NCBI RefSeq assembly: GCF_965204935.1
Contig: NZ_CBDBFO010000002.1
Source: Hoeflea_A sp965204935
Lineage (GTDB): Bacteria > Pseudomonadota > Alphaproteobacteria > Rhizobiales > Rhizobiaceae
DNA: 64,000 nt
Direction: 5' to 3' (one strand)
Positions within the stretch are counted from its first letter, which is position 1; each line of letters opens with the position of its first letter. Position numbers and translations under genes: made by a program. Positions 42,570 to 50,918 of this stretch are shown here, piece after piece. Under the pieces are notes generated by a model, which was not told where the DNA came from, did no database searches, and saw only the letters and a list, made by a program, of their open reading frames with translations.

Positions 42570-43409
42570 ATGTCAGCGCGTCGAACACTGCTGTTCGTTC
42601 CCGGTACCCGTCCCGAACGATTTGCAAAGGCGCTGGCCGCCGGCGCCGATATGGTTTGCGTCGATCTCGAGGACGCAGTGCCGCCCGACAGCAAGGCTGA
42701 CGCGCGTGCAGCCGCGGTGCCATGGCTTGCCGAGCCTTCAACCGGGCCGGAACGCGTCGTCAGGATCAACAGTCTGAAGACACTTGACGGCCTGAAAGAC
42801 CTCACGGCGCTGGCTGAGGCCAGCCCTGTATCCGGCCTGGTCTTTCTGCCAAAGGTCGATGGTGCCGATGAGCCCGCAATTGCGGATGCCGTTTTAACAG
42901 AAGCAGGCAGCGGCGCCGGGTTGATCGCGCTTATCGAAAGTGTCGACGGACTTGAAAATGTCCACCAGATCGCCAGCGCGGCACCGAGACTGCAAATGTT
43001 GATGTTCGGGGCGGTGGATCTGGCGGCCGAGCTTGGATGCGATCTTGCCGATGAGCCGCTGCTCTATGCGCGCTCGCGCATTGTGCATGCCGCGCGGCGC
43101 GCCGGGGTCAACGCCATGGATGTCCCGGCCATTGATTTTCGCGATATGGACGCGCTTGAAAAGGAAGCAAGAAGGGCAATGTCCATGGGTTTTGACGGCA
43201 AAGCCGTTTTGCACCCCGACAATGTCGCGGTGGTCAATTCAGTCTTTTCACCGACCGCCGAGGAGGCCGCTTTCGCCAAGAGAGTCGTCGAGTTGTTCGA
43301 GGCAAGCGAAACCGGACTGGTGGTACTGGACGGAAAACTTATCGAAAGGCCGGTGATCCGAAAAATGGAACAGGTTTTGGCTTCAGCCGCGGCGGCAGGT
43401 CTGAAATGA
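42570..43409 (+). CDS. CitE-like HpcH/HpaI-family CoA-ester lyase
   Basis: The 279-residue TIM-barrel lyase is of the CitE/malyl-CoA lyase type. It has FVPGTRPERFAKAL, the Mg-ligand region DLEDAVPPDSKADAR, the Glu of LIALIESVDGLENV and FGAVDLAAELG. Relatives cleave malyl-, citramalyl- or beta-methylmalyl-CoA to acetyl/propionyl-CoA plus a 2-oxo acid. It overlaps the first CaiB-like gene (ATGA) and heads an operon under operator site e. It is the candidate terminal C-C cleavage step of the island. Confidence 0.9.
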   Translation: MSARRTLLFVPGTRPERFAKALAAGADMVCVDLEDAVPPDSKADARAAAVPWLAEPSTGPERVVRINSLKTLDGLKDLTALAEASPVSGLVFLPKVDGADEPAIADAVLTEAGSGAGLIALIESVDGLENVHQIASAAPRLQMLMFGAVDLAAELGCDLADEPLLYARSRIVHAARRAGVNAMDVPAIDFRDMDALEKEARRAMSMGFDGKAVLHPDNVAVVNSVFSPTAEEAAFAKRVVELFEASETGLVVLDGKLIERPVIRKMEQVLASAAAAGLK

Positions 43410-44599
43410 CCGCTGCCCCACTAACAGGGATCCGGGTGGTCTCCGTCGAGCAATACGGTGCCGGTCCCTTCGGTTCCGCCTATCTTGCCGATATGGGCGC
43501 GGAAATCATCAAGATAGAAACGCCGGGTACCGGTGACAGCGCTCGGCAGTCCGGTCCCTATTTCCTGGGTGACAATGACAGTCATTTCTATCAGACCTTC
43601 AATCGGTCAAAACGATCACTGACACTCAATCTGAAGACGGATGACGGGCGCAGGATATTGCGCGAATTGGCGGCCACGGCGGACGCGGTCATGAACAACC
43701 TCAGGGGCGACCAGCCGGCGAAACTCGGCCTGACATATGCGGAATTTCGCGATCTCAAGCCGTCACTCGTTTGCCTTCACCTGTCGGGATATGGCCGTAC
43801 CAGCGAGCGCGCAACCTGGCCTGCCTATGATTACCTGATGCAGGCCGAAGCGGGTTTCATGGATATTACCGGCGAGCCAGACGGGCCGCCGACGCGAATG
43901 GGTCTTTCCATCATCGATTACCTGAGCGGCATCACGGCAGCGTTTTCGCTGACCGCCGCGATGCTCGGCGCGTCCAGAACCGGAACGGGCCGCGACGTTG
44001 ATGTGACGCTCTATGACGTTGCCATGCACCAGCTCACCTATCCCGCAGCATGGCACCTGAATGCCGACGCTGTCGTGGAGCGGCGGCCGCGTTCGGGCCA
44101 TCCAAGCATCGTGCCCTGCGAAACGTTCCCGACAGCGAACGGGCACATATTCGTGATGTGCGTTCTGCCCAAGTTCTGGGAGGCGCTCTGTCACGTTCTT
44201 GAATTGCCCGAGCTGATCGACGATGCCCGCTTTCATTCCAACAAGGACCGCCGCCAAAACCGCGACGCGTTGGCCGCGATCCTGGATGCAGCCTTTGTCA
44301 AACAACCGACTGAAACCTGGATCGGAAGGCTTTCGGGCCGGGTTCCCGTCGCCCCGGTTTTGAGCATTGGCGACGCGCTGAGCAATCCTTATGCGATCGA
44401 AACCGGCGCGATCGAGACGATTGCACATCCAAATGCACCGGACGGGCTTTCCCTTATGGCATCGCCGATCCGGCTCGACGGCGAGCGACCAACGTCGACG
44501 GCGGCACCGAAACTCGGTGCCGACACGGACGCTGTTCTCTCGGAACTGGGATACGAACAGGCTGAAATCGCGCGTTTAAGGGCGGCGGGTGTTGTCTGA
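43406..44599 (+). CDS. Family III CoA-transferase (CaiB/BaiF), copy 1
   Basis: The 397-residue protein has RVVSVEQYGAGPFGSAYLADMGAEIIKIE at the start. The catalytic Asp is that of GLSIIDYLSGI, aligned with Asp169 of formyl-CoA transferase. Family III enzymes move CoA between carboxylates such as succinate, mesaconate or itaconate. The adjacent copy 2 is only distantly similar, so the two either form a heteromer or serve two substrates. Confidence 0.93.
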   Translation: MTAAPLTGIRVVSVEQYGAGPFGSAYLADMGAEIIKIETPGTGDSARQSGPYFLGDNDSHFYQTFNRSKRSLTLNLKTDDGRRILRELAATADAVMNNLRGDQPAKLGLTYAEFRDLKPSLVCLHLSGYGRTSERATWPAYDYLMQAEAGFMDITGEPDGPPTRMGLSIIDYLSGITAAFSLTAAMLGASRTGTGRDVDVTLYDVAMHQLTYPAAWHLNADAVVERRPRSGHPSIVPCETFPTANGHIFVMCVLPKFWEALCHVLELPELIDDARFHSNKDRRQNRDALAAILDAAFVKQPTETWIGRLSGRVPVAPVLSIGDALSNPYAIETGAIETIAHPNAPDGLSLMASPIRLDGERPTSTAAPKLGADTDAVLSELGYEQAEIARLRAAGVV

Positions 44600-44600
44600 C

Positions 44601-45725
44601 ATGAAACTTGACGGCGTCCGCGTACTTGATCTTTCGCTCTTTCTTCCAGGTCCTTACCTTACCCAGATGATGGCCGATCATGGCGCTGAGGTGATCAAGA
44701 TCGAACCGCCTGGCGGCGAGCCCGTGCGCAATGTCGGTTATCGTACGTCCGATGGCGTCGCGGTCTGGTTCCGCAACACGCATCGCAACAAGAAGTCCGT
44801 CGTTCTCAATTTGAAGGATGACGCGGATCGGGAATCGTTTCTGGCATTGGCGGATACGGCGGATGTTCTGGTCGAGGCGTTTCGGCCGGGTGTCGTCGAA
44901 CGGCTCGGAATCGGGCCGAAAGAGATACGCGCCCGCAATCCCGGAATCGTCTATGTGTCGATCGCGGCATTTGGACAAACCGGTCCGGAGGTCAAGCGAC
45001 CGGCGCATGACCTCGCCATACAAGCGCTTGCAGGAACCCTGTCGCTGAACCTCGGCAGGGATGGAGCACCGGCCAATCCGGGCATGCCGGTCGCCGATGT
45101 CACCGGATCAATGGTTGCCCTTGCCGGTGTGCTGATGGCGCTTTATCGCCGGGAAAAGACCGGCCGGGGCGACTATCTCGATGTTGCCATGATGGACAGC
45201 CTGATGTCGTGGCTTCCCAACGTCACCGGCCCCGTTTTTGCCGAAGACCGGGCTCCGGTCGTCAAGGACGAACGCAGCTTCGGAGGCTATGCTTTCTTTA
45301 CGAGCTATCAGACAAAAGACGGCAAATACATTGCGCTTGGCGGTGTCGAGCGCAAATTCGTCGTCAATTTCCTCAATGCGCTTGAACGGCCGGATCTGAT
45401 TGAAATTGCCGCGGGGCCGAACGGTCCATCGCAGGAACCGGTCAAGGCGTTTCTGCGGGAAGCATTTGCTCAAAAGAGCCGCGCTGAGTGGGAAGAATTC
45501 ATTCGTGACCTGGATGTCTGCGCCGCGCCGGTCCTGGATATCCATGAGGCCTTTCACAGCGCACAGGCAGCGGATCGGGAGATGCTGGTGACCGATGCGG
45601 ATGGCAACCTGCACATCGGCACACCCCTGAAGTTCTCAGACGAACCCGGGCGGCTCATTCTGGACCTGCCGGAGCTCGGCGAACACACTGAAGAGGTTCT
45701 GGCCGAGTTGCGGGAACGCAAATAG
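44601..45725 (+). CDS. Family III CoA-transferase (CaiB/BaiF), copy 2
   Basis: The 374-residue protein starts LDGVRVLDLSLFLPGPYLTQMMADHGAEVIKIE. The catalytic Asp lies in GMPVADVTGSMVAL, and the typical GDYLDVAMMDSLMSWL follows. ATG 44601 is one base after the copy 1 stop; an in-frame GTG at 44589 would overlap copy 1. Confidence 0.93.
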   Translation: MKLDGVRVLDLSLFLPGPYLTQMMADHGAEVIKIEPPGGEPVRNVGYRTSDGVAVWFRNTHRNKKSVVLNLKDDADRESFLALADTADVLVEAFRPGVVERLGIGPKEIRARNPGIVYVSIAAFGQTGPEVKRPAHDLAIQALAGTLSLNLGRDGAPANPGMPVADVTGSMVALAGVLMALYRREKTGRGDYLDVAMMDSLMSWLPNVTGPVFAEDRAPVVKDERSFGGYAFFTSYQTKDGKYIALGGVERKFVVNFLNALERPDLIEIAAGPNGPSQEPVKAFLREAFAQKSRAEWEEFIRDLDVCAAPVLDIHEAFHSAQAADREMLVTDADGNLHIGTPLKFSDEPGRLILDLPELGEHTEEVLAELRERK

Positions 45726-45798
45726 TGGTCGGGTGCAGCGGAATGGCTGAACCCAGTTGTTGGGATCAATCTGATAGCCAGAAGAAGCTGGACACTCC

Positions 45799-46404
45799 AT
45801 GACAGACAACACGGACACAGTGAACCTCATTGAGCGTGCTGGAAAAGGCGCACTCGAGGCCGGCGGACCGGAAGATGCGATCGCCGCGATTGTCAGTGAA
45901 TATTTTGAAGTTTTGGGGGATCGTCAGGCGCATCTGGCAGAAGGCGCGCTCAAGGAGAACGAGCGCCAGTATTTCGTTGCCGGCGCGTTCATGGTGACGC
46001 CCGATACCAGGTATCACATGCTTGTCGGAAACCGGGGATTCCCGCCGGAGCAGCGCCGCCTGACCATTCCCATCGATGCCGCGCATCCCGGATGGGTGTT
46101 TGAGAACCGCGCGCCGCTGATCCTTCGAAACACCGACGATCACGGCGAATTCCGGCAATATCTGAGATCCTCACGGATGGGATCTTCGATCTATGCGCCC
46201 ATGATTTGGCGCGGTCATTTTCACGGCCAGCTCGTGATGGCCGCGCAGGCCCGATGGACCATGCGCGAAGAAGATCTCAAGGTGCTGCGAGCCCTTGCTA
46301 CCCTGGCGATGGCCGCATGGATTGCGCATGACGGTCCCGCGTGGCTGAGCGAGGAGTATCCGCCCGAAGACGCCGACCTGCTCGACCATCAGGGCGTTAG
46401 CTGA
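45799..46404 (+). CDS. GAF-domain protein
   Basis: The 201-residue protein is a single GAF-like domain. Two helices at the N-terminus are followed by strands with AGAFMVTPDTRYHMLVGNRGFPPEQRR and SSIYAPMIWRGHFHGQLVMAAQARW, and a final helix. There is no output domain and no signal peptide. GAF domains bind small ligands or sense redox state. It lies 73 bases after the CoA-transferases with no operator of its own, so it may be part of that operon as a ligand sensor. Partner unknown. Confidence 0.75.
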   Translation: MTDNTDTVNLIERAGKGALEAGGPEDAIAAIVSEYFEVLGDRQAHLAEGALKENERQYFVAGAFMVTPDTRYHMLVGNRGFPPEQRRLTIPIDAAHPGWVFENRAPLILRNTDDHGEFRQYLRSSRMGSSIYAPMIWRGHFHGQLVMAAQARWTMREEDLKVLRALATLAMAAWIAHDGPAWLSEEYPPEDADLLDHQGVS

Positions 46405-46484
46405 CCGGCAAACGGGCCATATCAGAGTGGGTGTCCAGGCAACCCGAATAGACGACTTGTCCTCAGGTATCATTGACGAGACCT

Positions 46485-48086
46485 TCACCCGGCCTCATGA
46501 GCCGAAAGGATCATCTGCGATGCCTTTTCGGCGATCATCATGGTGGGAGCCGATGTATTGCCGCCGATAATCGTCGGCATGACCGAGGCATCGGCAATGC
46601 GCAAGTTCTCTATGCCGCGAAACTTGAGTTCCGGATCAACCACGCTGGCATCATCTGCTCCCATGCGGCAGGTGCCGACGGGGTGGAAGATCGTATTCGC
46701 GCCCTGTCGCACCCATGCGTCGATCTCGTCATCCCCCTCCAGTTCGCGATCAGGCGACAGCCGATCGGCTTGATAGTCGTGCAGGGGCTCCGTGTTGCCG
46801 ATGGCCTGCGCCAGGCGCACGCCATCGCGCATGCATTGCCGGTCGCTTTCCTCGGCGAGATAGTTGGGATCGATCGCCGGCGTTCCTCGCCCGGCCGAAC
46901 CGGTTATGTGCACACTGCCGCGGCTGTGTGGCCGAAGCTGGTAGAAATTGATCAGGTAGCCGTGCTGTCCCTGCCCTTGTTGCGTGGTTTCGAGATTGAG
47001 GCCGGGCACAAAGGTGATGTGGATGTCGGGAATGTCGAGCTCGGGTCGGGTCTTCAGAAAACCGCCGGCTTCGAGCGGCACGGCGCTCGCCGGCCCCTTG
47101 CCAAATAGATAGGCGCGCAGCCCGGCCCATATCGCCCTGTCCGGTCGAAACAGGCTGTAAAGCGTGATCGGCTGATTGCATCGATAGGTGAGGTAGACAC
47201 CGAGATGATCCTGCAGGTTTTCGCCGACACCCAGTGCGGCACGTTGGCACGCAATGCCGCATTCTTCCAGCACATCGGGCCGGCCAATGCCAGATTGCTC
47301 CAGCAGCAGCGGTGTGTTGATCGCTCCAGCCGACAGGATCACCTCGCAGTTGGGCGTAACCACTTCGTCGGGCCCACCGTTGCGGCTGACAACAACAGAA
47401 CCGATCCGGCCGTTTTCCAGCGACAGCCGATTGACGTTCGTTTTCGTCCACACCGTCAGGTTTGACCGGCCCTGCGCGGGTCGGAGAAACGCCGTCGCCG
47501 AGGACTCGCGGCGACCTCCGCGATAGTTGAAATCGTAACGGCCAAGCCCCTCCTGATCGGCACCGTTGAAATCGTCATTCGGCGCCGCTCCATTTGCCAT
47601 GCCGGCGGTCAGGAATGCATCGTAAAGCGGATGGTCGGCCTTGGCCCTGACCACGCGCAGCGGCCCGCCCGTGCCGTGAAAGGCGTCGTTGCGGTCGGCA
47701 TGGTCTTCCGATTTCATGAACAATGGCAGGACGTCATCATAGGACCAGCCGGTCAGCCCCATCTGGGCCCACTGGTCGTAGTCGGCGCGGTTGCCGCGCA
47801 TATACATCATGCCATTGATCGACGATGACCCGCCCAGGACCTTGCCGCGTGGCCAGGGGATCGTGCGGTTGTCCATGTGGCGCTGGGGCACAATCTCGTA
47901 ACCCCAGTTGAACGATTTCCAGAAATAGGCGAGCCCGGCCGCGAGCGGAACCTGCAACACCGGGTGACGGTCGCTGCCGCCTGCCTCGATCAGCAGCACA
48001 GAGTAGCGTCCGTTCTCCGACAGCCGGTTGGCCAGCACACAGCCGGCCGATCCGGCGCCGATGACAATGAAATCAAATTGCGCCAC
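46485..48086 (-). CDS. GMC-family FAD oxidoreductase (choline/alcohol dehydrogenase type), copy 2
   Basis: The protein has about 533 residues, with the Rossmann loop DFIVIGAGSAGCVLANRLSE at the start, GKVLGGSSSINGMMYMRG (GMC signature 1) and FHPVGTCRMG with the active-site His near the end. It oxidises an alcohol group using FAD. The GTG at 48086 is chosen because GGAG lies seven bases upstream; the open frame begins with a TTG at 48104 overlapping the SDR stop. It is the last gene of an eight-gene minus-strand operon headed by a peptide-type ABC transporter. Confidence 0.92.
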   Translation of the reverse strand: MAQFDFIVIGAGSAGCVLANRLSENGRYSVLLIEAGGSDRHPVLQVPLAAGLAYFWKSFNWGYEIVPQRHMDNRTIPWPRGKVLGGSSSINGMMYMRGNRADYDQWAQMGLTGWSYDDVLPLFMKSEDHADRNDAFHGTGGPLRVVRAKADHPLYDAFLTAGMANGAAPNDDFNGADQEGLGRYDFNYRGGRRESSATAFLRPAQGRSNLTVWTKTNVNRLSLENGRIGSVVVSRNGGPDEVVTPNCEVILSAGAINTPLLLEQSGIGRPDVLEECGIACQRAALGVGENLQDHLGVYLTYRCNQPITLYSLFRPDRAIWAGLRAYLFGKGPASAVPLEAGGFLKTRPELDIPDIHITFVPGLNLETTQQGQGQHGYLINFYQLRPHSRGSVHITGSAGRGTPAIDPNYLAEESDRQCMRDGVRLAQAIGNTEPLHDYQADRLSPDRELEGDDEIDAWVRQGANTIFHPVGTCRMGADDASVVDPELKFRGIENLRIADASVMPTIIGGNTSAPTMMIAEKASQMILSAHEAG

Positions 48087-48100
48087 AGGTTTCTCCGTAC

Positions 48101-48874
48101 TCAATAGGGAAACTCCGCACCGTTCATGGCGAGCGATTCCCCGCTGACATAGGACGCCTCGTCACTTGCAAGCCAGGAGACACAGGCCGCGACTTCCTCG
48201 GCCGTGCCGAACCGGGCCATCGGCACCGTTGAACGGAACATCTCGATTACCTCGTCCGATGTCTTGCCCATGGCGTCGGCAAAGCCCGACGCGATCTCTT
48301 CCCAGAACGGGGTCTGGATATGGCCGGGCACATAGGCGTTGACCCGGATTCCGTGCGGCGCCAATTCAGCAGCGAGCGACTGCGTCAGGCTGATCACCGC
48401 CGCCTTGGTTGCACAATAACCGGCAATGTTGGCGACACCCTTGCGGCCGGCGCCGGAACTGGCATTGATGATGACGCCACTGCCTTGTTCACGCATGACT
48501 GCAGCCGCTGCCTTGCAGCCATGGAATGTGCCGTGCACATTCACGTCAAAAATGCGCTGCCAGTCGTCACCGGAGGTTTCCAGCACCGGCGCGATCCGTA
48601 TCATGCCGGCATTGTTGACCATGATGTCGAGGCCGCCGTGATCGGTTGCCACCGCTTTGACGGTCGATTCGACGGCGTCCGGGTCCGAAACATCCAGCAC
48701 GCGCACCGCCGTTTCGCTGCCCAACCCGGCTGCCGCGGCTTTTAGTGCCTCTGCATCAACATCGGTCAGCACGACTGTCGCGCCGTCGGCGATCAGGCGC
48801 TGCGCGATGGCCAGTCCGATGCCGCTTGCGGCGCCGGTAACAAGCGCCACCTTGCCCTCGTGCCAATGGCTCAT
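48101..48874 (-). CDS. Short-chain dehydrogenase/reductase
   Basis: The 257-residue classical SDR has the cofactor loop VTGAASGIGLA (TGxxxGIG), NNAG in VNNAGMIRI, the catalytic Ser in INASSGAG and Tyr-x3-Lys in YCATKAA. It is likely NAD-dependent because an Asp (VLTDVDAEAL) follows the second strand. It overlaps the gamma-like gene upstream by four bases and lies between two GMC oxidoreductases, consistent with successive oxidation of a polyol or hydroxy acid. Confidence 0.94.
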   Translation of the reverse strand: MSHWHEGKVALVTGAASGIGLAIAQRLIADGATVVLTDVDAEALKAAAAGLGSETAVRVLDVSDPDAVESTVKAVATDHGGLDIMVNNAGMIRIAPVLETSGDDWQRIFDVNVHGTFHGCKAAAAVMREQGSGVIINASSGAGRKGVANIAGYCATKAAVISLTQSLAAELAPHGIRVNAYVPGHIQTPFWEEIASGFADAMGKTSDEVIEMFRSTVPMARFGTAEEVAACVSWLASDEASYVSGESLAMNGAEFPY

Positions 48875-49308
48875 TGTTCAGCCTCCCTTTCCGGATCCCG
48901 ATAGGATGGCGGCCGACCGGACGGCACGGCCAGAAGCGCGGGATCGAAAGCCACCAGTTCGTACCCGCCCGGCTGCGGCGGCCGCGCCTTGTAGCCGCGC
49001 TCGGCCTCGATCACCGACAGCACTGCAGGATGGGTATAGTATCCACTATAGGCGGCAACCACGACCGCACCGAAGCGCTCCGCGTTCCGTGCTTCCAACG
49101 CTTCCAGCAGCGCCTGCTGCGCATCCGACGGCAACTGTGCGAAGTCATCCGGCAGGCTTTCAATCAGCCAGTTTATGGCTGCCGTAAAACGCGGTTGCCC
49201 GCCAATCCAGGCCGCGAGGTCGATGTCGCCGGCGCCGGGAAAGCCTTCGCCACCCGGCAATAGTTGCATGATGGCAGCCTGGAGCCGCGGGTCAACAAAG
49301 GCGCTCAT
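48871..49308 (-). CDS. Gluconate 2-dehydrogenase subunit 3-like protein
   Basis: The 145-residue helical protein matches the pattern of the small (gamma) subunit that accompanies membrane or periplasmic GMC dehydrogenases: LPDDFAQLPSDAQQALLEALE, YSGYYTHPAVLSVIEAERGYKARPPQPGGYEL. Unlike many homologues it has no Tat or Sec signal, so the complex seems cytoplasmic. ATG 49308 overlaps the GMC copy 1 stop by four bases, and the pair almost certainly forms one enzyme. Confidence 0.82.
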   Translation of the reverse strand: MSAFVDPRLQAAIMQLLPGGEGFPGAGDIDLAAWIGGQPRFTAAINWLIESLPDDFAQLPSDAQQALLEALEARNAERFGAVVVAAYSGYYTHPAVLSVIEAERGYKARPPQPGGYELVAFDPALLAVPSGRPPSYRDPEREAEQ

Positions 49309-50918
49309 GCGGCAACTCCCAAATCGCGCCGGTCGCGGATCAGCGCGTCGGCCGCGCGCAGAGCGACGGCCTGTATCGTCGGTGTCGGGTTGAGCGCGGC
49401 GGCGGTCACAAACACGCTGCCGTCGATCACCATCACATTCGGCGCACTGTGCAGCCGGCACCATTGATCGACAACCGATGCCGCAGGATCAGTGCCCATG
49501 CGGGCGGTTCCGAGAAGATGAAAACCGGCCTGCACGACCAGATCCTGCGACAGGATTTTCTTCGCCCCTGCAGCCTCGAATGCCTCCGTGGCCCTTTCAA
49601 CGCCGAAGCCAATCATGGCGCGCGTATTGTCGTCCAATGTGTAGGTCATCTTCGGCGCCGGGACGCCATCGCCATCGGTGAGCTCGGGATCAAGCGTGAC
49701 CCGGTTTTCGGGACGCGGGAGGTCTTCCGTTGTCACCGTCAGGCTGGCCGTTCGGCCGAATATATCGAGAAACTGGCGATGATGATGCTTTCCCCACGGC
49801 ACGCGCGGCAGATATCCGCCGACTGCTGTCCCCAGCGGCGCGTCCGACCGTACGAGCTGCATCTGGAACCCGCGCACAAATCCGCGCGTCATGTCGGTCT
49901 CATAAAAGTGCTGGCAGAGGATTGACGTCGCAAATGGTCCCTTGAAGCCATCCATCGCTTCATCGAACACGCCGGTCACCATGCCCGTCGGATGGTGCAT
50001 CATGTTGCGGCCGACCAGATCGTTCTCATTGCCGAGGCCGTCCGGATGTGCCGAAGACCGCGACAATAGCATCAGCCGCGCCGTACCCACCCCGTTGGCC
50101 GCCAGGATGACGATCGAGGCACGATGGCGTTTCACCTGCCCCTCCGCGTCGTAATAGACGACGCCTGTCGCGCGCCCATTCGCGTCGGTTTCCACCTCGA
50201 AAACCCGCGCCTCGGTGATGAGATTGACGCCGGCCGCAAGCGCCAGCGGCCAGTAGGTGATATCGGTCGATGAGCGGGCCTTGACGGCGCAGCCGAGATC
50301 GCATGGGCCGCAATGGTTGCACGCACCCCGCCCGTCGCCATAGGGCCGTGTGTTAATTGCCGCGTCGGACACCCACCAGTGCCAACCCAGTTTGTCGAAC
50401 GCCTTCGCCATGCGTTCGGCACCCTTGCCGATCGGCAGAGGCGGCATTGGCCGCGGCTCGCGCGGCGGATTGCCCGGATCGCCATGAATGCCGGCCACGC
50501 CCATGACCCGGTCGTTCTCTTCATAGTACGGCGCCAGCGCGGCGTAATCGAAGGGCCAGTCGTCCGCCACGCCATCGAGCGTGCGGACGCGGAAATCGCC
50601 TGGCCGGAACCGCGGAAAATGAGCGCCCCAATGCAGAGTGCTGCCGCCCACGGCATTGTACATCAACGGCTTGATCGCCGCGTCGCGATCATTGATCGGG
50701 TAATCCCAACCGTTTGTACGGATGTTCGGATTGGGATGGTGGCTTGTTTGCCGCGCCAGTTCCCAGTCTGCAGACTTTGACGGAACTTCGTCGTAATTCA
50801 CCCACCCGCCACGTTCCAGGCAGGTGACCGACAGGCCGGCCTGCGCCAGCCGCCAGGCCGCCGCGGCGCCCGCCGCGCCGGCTCCGACAATGACAACATC
50901 TCCATCGACGCCGCTCAA
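49305..50918 (-). CDS. GMC-family oxidoreductase (gluconate 2-dehydrogenase large subunit-like), copy 1
   Basis: The 537-residue flavoprotein has VVIVGAGAAGAAAAWRLAQ at residues 8-26, a Cys-rich segment CNHCGPCDLGC (near residue 205-215) as found in GA2DH/fructose dehydrogenase-type GMC proteins, and HLLGTARMG before the C-terminus. It overlaps the ABC ATPase gene by four bases and the small-subunit gene by four bases. No signal peptide is seen. The polyol or sugar-acid substrate is probably supplied by the ABC transporter. Confidence 0.9.
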   Translation of the reverse strand: MSGVDGDVVIVGAGAAGAAAAWRLAQAGLSVTCLERGGWVNYDEVPSKSADWELARQTSHHPNPNIRTNGWDYPINDRDAAIKPLMYNAVGGSTLHWGAHFPRFRPGDFRVRTLDGVADDWPFDYAALAPYYEENDRVMGVAGIHGDPGNPPREPRPMPPLPIGKGAERMAKAFDKLGWHWWVSDAAINTRPYGDGRGACNHCGPCDLGCAVKARSSTDITYWPLALAAGVNLITEARVFEVETDANGRATGVVYYDAEGQVKRHRASIVILAANGVGTARLMLLSRSSAHPDGLGNENDLVGRNMMHHPTGMVTGVFDEAMDGFKGPFATSILCQHFYETDMTRGFVRGFQMQLVRSDAPLGTAVGGYLPRVPWGKHHHRQFLDIFGRTASLTVTTEDLPRPENRVTLDPELTDGDGVPAPKMTYTLDDNTRAMIGFGVERATEAFEAAGAKKILSQDLVVQAGFHLLGTARMGTDPAASVVDQWCRLHSAPNVMVIDGSVFVTAAALNPTPTIQAVALRAADALIRDRRDLGVAA